This document shows positions 1-8,074 of a stretch of DNA of 11,926 nucleotides, one piece after another. The stretch is from the NCBI GenBank assembly GCA_017475415.1, contig JAFVFM010000029.1:1-11926 (forward strand), read 5' to 3'. Numbering within the stretch: the stretch's first letter is position 1; each line of letters opens with the position of its first letter. The notes beneath the pieces are model-generated. The model was given only the letters and a program-made list of their open reading frames with translations. It did no database searches and had not been told where the DNA came from. The stretch is from Solobacterium sp. GTDB taxonomy: Bacteria; Bacillota_I; Bacilli_A; Erysipelotrichales; Erysipelotrichaceae. The translations under genes and the position numbers were made by a program.

Positions 1-3000
1 AGTCTTGCACTTCCTGATTTGGTGGAAATCCAAACAGATGCTTTTGAGTGGTTCGTAAGAGAAGGTATTAAAGAAGTTTTTAATGACATTTATCCAATTG
101 AAAACTATGCGGGTAATATTCGTTTAAAATTCTTAGATTATGAGTTTTATGAGCCAAAATACTCCCTTAATGAATGTATGTATAGAGAAATCACATACAG
201 TGCACCATTATGGGCAAATATGAAATTGGAAATCATGGATCCAGATTCTGGTGAAATGATGGATAAGTGGGAAAAGGTTTTCTTAGGTGATTTCCCGATG
301 ATGACACCTACAGGTACATTTATTATTAATGGTGCTGAGCGTGTTATCGTTTCCCAAATCGTTCGTTCTCCTGGCGCATATTTTGATGTTGTAACAGATG
401 AACGTACAGATAAAGATACATATAATTGCGAACTCATTCCTAGCCGTGGTACATGGTTAGAATTCATGAGTGATGATAAGAAAGCGGCACTAGGTAGAAT
501 TATTAATGTATCCATTGACCGTAAGAGAAAAGTTCTTTCTTCCATTCTTTTTAAAGCTATCGGTTTATCCCTCAATTACGAAAAGGCTGAGAATGATGCT
601 GATACAACAAAGATGAAGAAGTTCTTGAAGGCAATGAACTTTGAAGTTTATAACGATGTAGTTATACCTGAAGATACAAAGACATTCTTGAATAACTACA
701 TGCTTCTTTATACTTCTATCTTTGGCAATTATGAAGAAGTTAGAAATACTCTTGCGGCAGATAAAACAGAAACAAGAGATGAGGCTTTATTAGAGGTATA
801 TTCTAACCAAAGAAGTGATGAAATTGCGACTATTGAAGGTTCTAAAACTTTGATGGATGCGAAATTCTTTGATTATAGAAGATATGATTTAACAAAAGCA
901 GGTCGTTATAAGACACGTAAAAAGTTAAATATTCTTGATCGTATGGAAGGTAATCGTTTAGCAGAAGATTTAATCGGTGCTAATGGTAAGGTTATTTTCA
1001 AGAAGAATACGATTATTGATAAAGATGCACGTAATGCTTTACGTGAAGATATTTATAAAGGTATCTGCAAGAGAGCTTTACCATACATGCATGAATTATC
1101 TCATCCAAATACTGCGACATTAGATACAGAAGATAGCCATGCATTAGTGGGCCGTATTCTTGCGTATGATGTTAATGGTAAAACAGATAAGACGACACTC
1201 GAAAGAGGTACTGTCTTAACGATGGAAGATATTAAAGCTTTAGCGAAAGAAGTTAAAGCGGTAACGGTATATACAGGTATCGTAGCTGAACCAGTAACAG
1301 TAAATAATGACAATGTATCTGCTGTATTAAATTATGGTTCTCGCTTATATACCATTGGTAGAGTTACCGAAAAAGGCGCAGATCTTTGTGATGAAAATGG
1401 CGAATATCTCTGCCCACGTTATATTCCTAATACAAAGAAGGCAGCTACAGTTTCTGTAGCGAATCAAGAAGCAATTATCGCTGAAGCAACAAAGGCGGAC
1501 AATGTTGTTGTATGGTTAATTGGTGCTTGTGTACAAGAAATCAAAATCAAGCAAGCTGATGGTCATATTGTAAAACTTATTGGTAATGACCCATTAGAAA
1601 ATAAACATACCATCACAATTAGTGATATGTATGCTTTATACAATTATGAATTGACAATGTTAGATGGTGTTGGTTCAACAGATGATATCGATATGCTTGG
1701 TAACCGTCGTATCCGTACAGTAGGTGAATTGATCCAAAACCAATTCCGTATTGGCTTAAGCCGTATGGAAAGAGTAGTTAAGGATAAGATGTCTGTAGCA
1801 GATACTACTACTTTAACACCAAAACAACTCACGAACATTCGTCCACTTACTTCAGCAATTAAGGAATTCTTCTCTTCTTCACAATTATCTCAATTCATGG
1901 ATCAACAAAATCCATTAGCTGAGCTTTCGAATAAGAGACGTATTTCTGCCTTAGGTCCAGGTGGTCTTACACGTGAACGTGCAGGCTTTGAAGTTCGTGA
2001 TATTCATAACTCTCACTATGGTAGAATCTGTCCAATTGAAACACCTGAAGGTCCAAACATTGGTTTGATTTCCTACCTAACAACTTATGCAAAGATTAAC
2101 GAATATGGCTTTATTGAAACACCATATCGTAAGGTAAAAAAAGGCATGGTAACAGATGAAATCGTTTATATGCCTGCGGATGAAGAAAACGATCACGTTA
2201 TTGCGCAAGCAAATGAAATTCGTGATGGTAAATTAATCAATGAACGTGTTGTCGCTAGAATCGCTGGTGATACGGTTATGGCTGATGTAAATACAGTTGA
2301 CTATGCTGACGTATCTCCACGTCAAATCGTTTCTGTAGCGACAGCTTGTGTACCTTTCTTAGAAAATGACGACTGTACACGTGCCTTAATGGGTGCCAAC
2401 ATGCAACGTCAAGCCGTTCCATTATTGAATCCACATTCACCATTTGTTGGAACAGGTATGGAACATATGATTGCACGTGACTCTGGTGCAGCTTGTGTAG
2501 CTACTGCACCTGGTGTAGTTACTTATGCAGATGCGGATAAGATTGTTGTACAAGAAGATAGTGGTAATGAAAAAACATATGAATTAATCAAGTTTAGAAG
2601 GTCAAATGCTTCTACTTGTTTGAATCAAAGACCATTAGTTTGGACTGGTGAAAGAATCAACCGTGGTGATGTATTAGCGGATGGTCCGGCAATGGAAAAT
2701 GGCGAGCTTGCTTTAGGACAAAATGTTACGATTGCCTTTATGACATGGCATGGTTACAACTATGAAGATGCAATCATCATGTCTGAAAGAATGCAATCTG
2801 AAGACTATTACACATCCGTACATATTGAAGAATATGATATTGAGTGTCGTAGTACAAAATTAGGTGACGAAGAAATCACTAGAGATATTCCTAATGTATC
2901 CGAAAGCGCAAGACGTAATTTGGATGGTCGTGGTATCGTTCGCGTTGGTGCTGAAGTAAAAGAAGGTGATATCTTAGTTGGTAAAGTTACACCTAAGGGA

Positions 3001-4086
3001 CAAAGTGAAGTATCTCCTGAAGAAAAGTTATTACTCGCTATCTTTGGTGAAAAGTCCAAAGAAGTAAGAGATAACTCTCTAAAAGTACCTCATGGTGGTG
3101 CTGGTATTGTACATAGCGTACGTGTCTTCAACCGTAAAGAAGACCATGAACTTCCACCTGGTGTTAACCAAGTAGTTAAAGTTTATGTTGTACAAAAGAG
3201 AAAGATTTCTGAAGGCGATAAGATGGCTGGTCGTCATGGTAATAAGGGTGTCATTTCTCGTATTAATCCTGTAGAAGATATGCCATATTTATCTGATGGT
3301 ACACCAATTGATATTATGTTAAATCCTTTCGGCGTTCCTTCACGTATGAATATCGGACAGGTGTTAGAAGTGCACTTAGGTATGGCAGCGAAAAAATTAG
3401 GTGTTAAGTTCGCTACACCAGTATTCGATGGTGTATCCAATAAAGACCTAGAAGAAATCATGAATGAAGCTGGAACTGTACATAAATATTTATTAACAGA
3501 TGGTTTAACTGGTGAAGTATATGATGAACCAATTGCGGTAGGTGTCATGTATATGATTAAGTTAGCCCACATGGTTGACGATAAGTTACATGCTCGTGCT
3601 ACTGGTCCATATTCCTTAGTTACGCAACAACCACTTGGTGGTAAGGCACAAAATGGTGGTCAAAGATTTGGTGAAATGGAAGTATGGGCATTAGAAGCAT
3701 ATGGTGCAGCCAATACATTACAAGAAATCTTAACGGTTAAATCAGATGATATTACCGGCCGTACAAGAACATATGAGGCTATTGTTAAGGGTAAAGAATT
3801 ACCTTCCCCTAGCATTCCGGAATCCTTCCGTGTATTAGTTCATGAATTGCAAGCATTAGCGATTGATGTGCGTATGCTTGATAATGAAGGAAATGAAATG
3901 GACCTCAAACAACTTGAACAAGAAGAACTCAAAGAAGAAGCTACAACTGACCTCAGTCAACAAAGTTATGTAGCAGATTCTGAAAACCTAGATGAAGGTT
4001 TCCGTTTTGGTGAAGGAGCAGATGATGATGTTCCTGCAGCAGCAGAAGTAGTTGGCGTTGATGACGACTATGGAAGTGATGAATAG
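1..4086 (+). CDS. rpoB: RNA polymerase beta subunit (5' end missing)
   Basis: Beta subunit of DNA-dependent RNA polymerase; with beta' it forms the catalytic cleft. The frame is open from base 1 and the residues before the first possible start (TTG at 19) already match the family (ALPDLVEIQ), so the gene begins upstream; by comparison with Bacillus RpoB roughly 20-25 codons are missing. Residues are counted from base 1. Conserved blocks in order: [20 protein letters not shown] near 97-116; the rifampicin region [12 protein letters not shown]...RRISAL at 625-651; [14 protein letters not shown] after it; and the active-site segment [12 protein letters not shown] with Lys1074 and Lys1082. The visible 1361 residues exceed the usual about 1190 of Bacillus, mostly because of an expanded segment between GRYK (301) and GVGSTDDID (556). 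The C terminus is strongly acidic. The rifampicin region has Asn644 where most bacteria have His (E. coli 526). Identity is certain; the true start is not visible. Confidence 0.99.
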   Translation, partial: SLALPDLVEIQTDAFEWFVREGIKEVFNDIYPIENYAGNIRLKFLDYEFYEPKYSLNECMYREITYSAPLWANMKLEIMDPDSGEMMDKWEKVFLGDFPMMTPTGTFIINGAERVIVSQIVRSPGAYFDVVTDERTDKDTYNCELIPSRGTWLEFMSDDKKAALGRIINVSIDRKRKVLSSILFKAIGLSLNYEKAENDADTTKMKKFLKAMNFEVYNDVVIPEDTKTFLNNYMLLYTSIFGNYEEVRNTLAADKTETRDEALLEVYSNQRSDEIATIEGSKTLMDAKFFDYRRYDLTKAGRYKTRKKLNILDRMEGNRLAEDLIGANGKVIFKKNTIIDKDARNALREDIYKGICKRALPYMHELSHPNTATLDTEDSHALVGRILAYDVNGKTDKTTLERGTVLTMEDIKALAKEVKAVTVYTGIVAEPVTVNNDNVSAVLNYGSRLYTIGRVTEKGADLCDENGEYLCPRYIPNTKKAATVSVANQEAIIAEATKADNVVVWLIGACVQEIKIKQADGHIVKLIGNDPLENKHTITISDMYALYNYELTMLDGVGSTDDIDMLGNRRIRTVGELIQNQFRIGLSRMERVVKDKMSVADTTTLTPKQLTNIRPLTSAIKEFFSSSQLSQFMDQQNPLAELSNKRRISALGPGGLTRERAGFEVRDIHNSHYGRICPIETPEGPNIGLISYLTTYAKINEYGFIETPYRKVKKGMVTDEIVYMPADEENDHVIAQANEIRDGKLINERVVARIAGDTVMADVNTVDYADVSPRQIVSVATACVPFLENDDCTRALMGANMQRQAVPLLNPHSPFVGTGMEHMIARDSGAACVATAPGVVTYADADKIVVQEDSGNEKTYELIKFRRSNASTCLNQRPLVWTGERINRGDVLADGPAMENGELALGQNVTIAFMTWHGYNYEDAIIMSERMQSEDYYTSVHIEEYDIECRSTKLGDEEITRDIPNVSESARRNLDGRGIVRVGAEVKEGDILVGKVTPKGQSEVSPEEKLLLAIFGEKSKEVRDNSLKVPHGGAGIVHSVRVFNRKEDHELPPGVNQVVKVYVVQKRKISEGDKMAGRHGNKGVISRINPVEDMPYLSDGTPIDIMLNPFGVPSRMNIGQVLEVHLGMAAKKLGVKFATPVFDGVSNKDLEEIMNEAGTVHKYLLTDGLTGEVYDEPIAVGVMYMIKLAHMVDDKLHARATGPYSLVTQQPLGGKAQNGGQRFGEMEVWALEAYGAANTLQEILTVKSDDITGRTRTYEAIVKGKELPSPSIPESFRVLVHELQALAIDVRMLDNEGNEMDLKQLEQEELKEEATTDLSQQSYVADSENLDEGFRFGEGADDDVPAAAEVVGVDDDYGSDE

Positions 4087-4092
4087 GAGGTG
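4085..4092 (+). promoter_or_regulatory. rpoC ribosome binding site overlapping rpoB stop
   Basis: AGGAGGTG is a perfect match to the anti-Shine-Dalgarno. It lies 8 bases before the rpoC ATG and includes the last two bases of the rpoB TAG stop. Terminating ribosomes therefore sit on the rpoC initiation site, which suggests translational coupling that keeps beta and beta' in balance (inference). The site also fixes the rpoC start at 4101. Confidence 0.92.
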
Positions 4093-4100
4093 CTGAGAAG

Positions 4101-7100
4101 ATGAATATTAATAGCTTTAACGCAATCAAAGTTGGATTAGCATCACCAGAAAAAATTAAGGCTTGGTCTTATGGTGAGGTAAAAAAACCTGAAACAATTA
4201 ACTATCGTTCACAAAAGCCAGAAAAGGATGGTTTATTCTGCGAAAAGATTTTTGGTCCACAAAAGGACTGGGAATGTGCTTGTGGTAAATACAAAAAGAT
4301 TCGTTACCAAGGTGTAGTATGCGATAAGTGTGGTGTAGAAATCACAAAGTCTTCTGTAAGACGTGAACGTATGGGCCACATTGAACTTGCTGCTCCTGTA
4401 GCACATATTTGGTATCTTCGTGGTACACCATCTAGAATGAGTTTACTTTTGGAAGTAGCTCCAAAGAAATTAGAAGAAGTTGTATATTTCGTTTCTTGGA
4501 TTGTTACAGATCCAGGTGATACAAAACTATCTTATAAACAAATTCTTTCTGAAAGAGAGCTTCGCGAAAACACAGCGATTTATGGTGTGGGTAGCTTCGT
4601 AGCCCAAACTGGTGCTGAAGCGGTGAAGACTTTATTAGAACAAGTTGATTTGGAAAAAGAATATGCAATGATCACTGAAGAGCTAAAAAAGGCAACTGGT
4701 GATAAGCGTAAGAAATTAATCAAACGTTTAGAAACAGTAGAAGCTTTCCGTGAAAGTGACAACCAACCTGAATGGATGGTTATGACTGTATTACCAGTTA
4801 TTCCACCAGATCTTCGTCCAATGTTACAGTTGGATGGTGGTCGTTTTGCGACTAGTGATTTAAATGATTTATATCGTCGTGTTATCACAAGAAACAATCG
4901 TTTAAAGAAATTATTAGAATTAGGTACTCCAGCAATCATCGTTCAAAACGAAAAACGTATGTTACAAGAAGCTGTGGATGCCTTAATCGATAATGGTCGT
5001 CGTTCTAAGTCTATTACTGGTGCAGGTGGTAGAGCATTAAAATCTCTATCTCACTCACTTAAGGGTAAACAAGGTCGTTTCCGTCAAAACTTATTAGGTA
5101 AGCGTGTTGACTTCTCTGGTCGTTCTGTTATCGCAATTGGACCAGATTTGAAGATGTGGCAATGTGGTTTACCAAAGGATATGGCAATTCAACTCTATAA
5201 ACCATTCGTGATTAATGAACTTGTATTACAAGGTGTTGCATCAAATCCAAAGACTGCAGAAAAGTTAATCACAAGACAAGATACAAGAGTATGGGATATT
5301 GTGGAACAAGTAATTGAGAACCACCCAGTATTCCTTAACCGTGCACCTACATTGCATAGATTAGGTATTCAAGCCTTCTTCCCTAAGCTTGTAGAAGGTC
5401 GTGCTATTCGTGTTCATCCATTAGTATGTCCAGCCTTCAATGCGGACTTCGATGGTGACCAAATGGCTGTCCATCTTCCATTAAGTGAAATGGCTAGAGC
5501 AGAAACAGAAGTACTCATGTTAGGTTCTAATAACATCCTTGGTCCAAAGGATGGTAAGCCTATCGTTACTCCTGGACAAGACCTTGTATTAGGTAACTTC
5601 TATTTGAATATGGAAGAAACTGCTGAAGAATTCTATAAGAAGGCAGATCATCTAGAACAATTAGGTGAAACAGTGGAAGCGAAGAGATGGAGAACATATG
5701 GCGATAATGAAGGTCATATCTTCAAAGACGTCAATGAAATCCTTATGGCTTATCAAACTGGTGTTGTGCATTTACATAGCCGTATCGCTATTCCTGCTAA
5801 TGCCGTAGGTAAGACATGCTTTAGCGAAGCACAAAAAGAACAATATTTATTAACTTCAGTTGGTAAGATTATCTTCAATGGTGTATTACCTAAAGATTTC
5901 CCTTACTTAAATGAAGTAAATCATGATACATTAATCGCTACACCGGATTCTGAATTTGTGCCATTTGGTACGAATATCAAAGAAGAATTAGCTAAGCGTA
6001 AGGTTACTTCTGAATTTAAAAAGAAGGACTTAGGTGTATTAATCGCGTCTGTCTTTGATCGCTATAAGACAGAAGGTACTAGTGATATCTTAGATGGCTT
6101 AAAGGATATGGGTTATTTATACTCTACTTTAGCTGGTATGACAGTTGCCTTAAGTGATATTAGCGTAGCACCACACAAGGAAGAAATTGTTGGTGAAGGT
6201 CGTAAGAAGAGTGACCAATTAAATGCCTTAAGAAGTAGAGGTTTATTAACACCAAGTGAATGGGAAACAGCGTTCTCTGCATTATGGAATGATGTGAAGA
6301 ACCAAGTCGGTGATACCTTAATGACTTCTTTGCCAAGAATGAATCCAATCAATATGATGGCTATTTCTGGTGCCCGTGGTAGTAAGAACCACTTTACCCA
6401 ATTAGCTGGTATGCGTGGTTTGATGGCTAGACCTACACAATCTAAATCAAAGAAGGAATATCAACCTTCTATTATCGAAGTGCCAATCTATTCTTGTTTC
6501 CGTGAAGGCATGAGCGTATCTGAATTCTTTATTTCTACACACGGTGTACGTAAAGGTTTAACAGATACTGCCTTAAAGACTGCTGAATCTGGTTATCTAA
6601 CAAGAAGACTTGTCGATGTAGCACAAGAAGTAATTATTACGGAAGAAGATTGTGGTACAGATACAAGTTATCTCGTAAGTGATATTGTCGATAATAAAAA
6701 TAATGCGATGATTGAAGCTTTCGGAGATCGTATTGTTGGTCGCTTTACACAACATGAAATTACAGACCCTAATACAGGTGAAGTATTAGTGGAAAAGGAT
6801 ACCTTCATTGATGAAGCTTTAGCAGAAAAAGTAGTGAAAGCTGGTATTACAGAAGCATATATCCGTAATGTATTTACATGTAATAGTAAAACAGGTGTTT
6901 GTGTAAAATGTTATGGTCGTAATATGGCTACTGGTAATATTGTAGAAGTTGGTGAAGCTGTTGGTATCATGGCTGCGCAAGCTATTGGTGAACCAGGTAC
7001 ACAGTTAACTATGCGTAACTTCCATACTGGTGGTGTTGCGACACAATCTGGTGATATTACACAGGGTCTTCCTCGTGTAGAAGAATTATTCGAAGCACGT

Positions 7101-7940
7101 ACACCTAAGGGTGTAGCTGTAATTTCTAAGATTGATGGTGTAATTACTGACTTTAGAGAAAATGATACAAAGACTGGTGATATTATCACAGTTCAAAATG
7201 AAAAAGATACAATTGAACATAAATGTGATAAGTCTCAAACAAAGAGACAATGGTTAAATATCGGCTCTGAAGTACATGCTGGTCAAAAGCTAACAGAAGG
7301 ACAAATTGCACCAAAAGAATTATTAGAATATGGTGGTGTAAAAGCTTGCCAAGAATATATCTTAAAAGAAGTTAAGAAGGTATATGAAGCACAAGAAATT
7401 GGTATTGCCGATAAGCACCTTGAAGTTGTAATTAAACAAATGATGAAGAAGGTTATCGTTACTGAAAGTGGCGATACAGGATTAGCTGTTGGTCAAACAT
7501 TATCTCTTGTTAAGATGAATGAAATCAATACAATGATGTTGATGGATGATAAAGTTCCAGCTAAATTCAATCCAATCTTATTGGGTATTTCCAAGTCTGC
7601 AGTAGAAACAGATTCCTTCTTATCTGCTGCATCCTTCCAAGAAACAACTCGTGTCTTAACTGACGCTGCAGTTCGTGGTAAGAAGGATAACTTAGAAGGC
7701 TTAAAAGAAAATGTAATTATTGGTAAGCTCATCCCTGCCGGTACAGGTAGAAACTTCGATCGTGAAACTTCCAGAAAGATTAGGAGTCTTGCGAATATGA
7801 TGAAGGAAGAACGCGAAGAAAGAGAAGAGATTTTAAAAGAAATCGAACGTAATCACAATGGATTACCTGAAGATGTATTAGGTAGAAATAGTGATGCAGT
7901 AACGATGAGTGAAAGAAATACAGAAGTAAACGATAACTAA
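4101..7940 (+). CDS. rpoC: RNA polymerase beta' subunit
   Basis: Largest subunit of RNA polymerase, carrying the catalytic magnesium. The 1279-residue protein is complete and slightly longer than Bacillus RpoC (about 1200). Visible landmarks: N-terminal zinc site Cys59, Cys61, Cys74, Cys77; clamp helices that bind sigma near 264-302; catalytic loop [10 protein letters not shown] with Asp449, Asp451, Asp453; second zinc site Cys851, Cys927, Cys934, Cys937; bridge helix near 804-838; trigger loop around [13 protein letters not shown] at 966-978. There is no large trigger-loop insertion of the E. coli SI3 type. Differences from the Bacillus pattern are an extra segment at about 508-535, an insertion at about 779-788 just before the bridge helix, Val816 and Thr821 in the bridge helix, Asn973 in the trigger loop, and a charged tail after Gly1216. 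It is co-transcribed with rpoB, 14 bases downstream, and followed directly by a terminator. Identity is certain. Confidence 0.99.
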   Translation: MNINSFNAIKVGLASPEKIKAWSYGEVKKPETINYRSQKPEKDGLFCEKIFGPQKDWECACGKYKKIRYQGVVCDKCGVEITKSSVRRERMGHIELAAPVAHIWYLRGTPSRMSLLLEVAPKKLEEVVYFVSWIVTDPGDTKLSYKQILSERELRENTAIYGVGSFVAQTGAEAVKTLLEQVDLEKEYAMITEELKKATGDKRKKLIKRLETVEAFRESDNQPEWMVMTVLPVIPPDLRPMLQLDGGRFATSDLNDLYRRVITRNNRLKKLLELGTPAIIVQNEKRMLQEAVDALIDNGRRSKSITGAGGRALKSLSHSLKGKQGRFRQNLLGKRVDFSGRSVIAIGPDLKMWQCGLPKDMAIQLYKPFVINELVLQGVASNPKTAEKLITRQDTRVWDIVEQVIENHPVFLNRAPTLHRLGIQAFFPKLVEGRAIRVHPLVCPAFNADFDGDQMAVHLPLSEMARAETEVLMLGSNNILGPKDGKPIVTPGQDLVLGNFYLNMEETAEEFYKKADHLEQLGETVEAKRWRTYGDNEGHIFKDVNEILMAYQTGVVHLHSRIAIPANAVGKTCFSEAQKEQYLLTSVGKIIFNGVLPKDFPYLNEVNHDTLIATPDSEFVPFGTNIKEELAKRKVTSEFKKKDLGVLIASVFDRYKTEGTSDILDGLKDMGYLYSTLAGMTVALSDISVAPHKEEIVGEGRKKSDQLNALRSRGLLTPSEWETAFSALWNDVKNQVGDTLMTSLPRMNPINMMAISGARGSKNHFTQLAGMRGLMARPTQSKSKKEYQPSIIEVPIYSCFREGMSVSEFFISTHGVRKGLTDTALKTAESGYLTRRLVDVAQEVIITEEDCGTDTSYLVSDIVDNKNNAMIEAFGDRIVGRFTQHEITDPNTGEVLVEKDTFIDEALAEKVVKAGITEAYIRNVFTCNSKTGVCVKCYGRNMATGNIVEVGEAVGIMAAQAIGEPGTQLTMRNFHTGGVATQSGDITQGLPRVEELFEARTPKGVAVISKIDGVITDFRENDTKTGDIITVQNEKDTIEHKCDKSQTKRQWLNIGSEVHAGQKLTEGQIAPKELLEYGGVKACQEYILKEVKKVYEAQEIGIADKHLEVVIKQMMKKVIVTESGDTGLAVGQTLSLVKMNEINTMMLMDDKVPAKFNPILLGISKSAVETDSFLSAASFQETTRVLTDAAVRGKKDNLEGLKENVIIGKLIPAGTGRNFDRETSRKIRSLANMMKEEREEREEILKEIERNHNGLPEDVLGRNSDAVTMSERNTEVNDN

Positions 7941-7962
7941 AGTTCGTTATTTCCGAAAAATG

Positions 7963-8002
7963 AAACAGGATGTCGAAAGATATCCTGTTTTTGTGTGTTT
8001 TT
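7963..8002 (+). terminator. Intrinsic terminator of the rpoBC operon
   Basis: The arms 7963-7974 and 7979-7990 form a 12-bp stem with one G-U pair, closed by a GAAA tetraloop (C-GAAA-G, a stable GNRA type). T-runs at 7988-7992 and 7998-8002 follow. It lies 22 bases after the rpoC stop. On the opposite strand the hairpin is also followed by a T-rich stretch, so it may act in both directions, though no minus-strand gene is seen nearby. Confidence 0.93.
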
Positions 8003-8017
8003 AACTTGTTCGAACTA

Positions 8018-8046
8018 CTGACAATGCCAAAATCGCATGCTATGAT
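8018..8046 (+). promoter_or_regulatory. Sigma-A-type promoter with extended -10
   Basis: The -35 element CTGACA (8018-8023, five of six consensus bases) and the -10 element TATGAT (8041-8046, five of six) are separated by exactly 17 bases. A TG at 8038-8039 gives the extended -10 form TGCTATGAT. Transcription should start near 8052-8054, leaving a leader of only about 20 bases before the ATG at 8075. The site lies just after the rpoC terminator, so the secreted protein gene is its own transcription unit. No operator or riboswitch is visible in the short leader. Confidence 0.85.
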
Positions 8047-8060
8047 GAATATGTAAAAAT

Positions 8061-8067
8061 GGGGGGG
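8061..8067 (+). promoter_or_regulatory. Seven-G tract at the ribosome binding site
   Basis: GGGGGGG lies 7 bases before the ATG at 8075, where the Shine-Dalgarno is expected. A GGGGG core can pair with the CCUCC of 16S rRNA using one G-U pair, so it can serve as a ribosome binding site although it is not the canonical GGAGG. No better site is present. A homopolymer of this length stands out in AT-rich sequence and could change length by replication slippage. Confidence 0.65.
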
Positions 8068-8074
8068 CGACTAC

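Noticed and set aside
19..21. TTG as the rpoB start codon
   Set aside because: The frame is open to base 1 and the upstream residues match the conserved RpoB family sequence; there is no room for a ribosome binding site. The real start lies outside the window.
147..575. Minus-strand open frame of 142 codons inside rpoB
   Set aside because: It lies wholly antisense to a conserved rpoB region, has no recognisable motif and is explained by codon bias of the sense gene. The same holds for the other antisense frames in rpoB, rpoC and the repeat protein.
3234..3572. Minus-strand open frame of 112 codons opposite the rpoB active-site region
   Set aside because: It is antisense to one of the most conserved parts of rpoB, without a family match or a separate promoter.
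4580..4939. Minus-strand open frame of 119 codons inside rpoC
   Set aside because: It is a shadow of the conserved clamp region of rpoC with no independent coding evidence.
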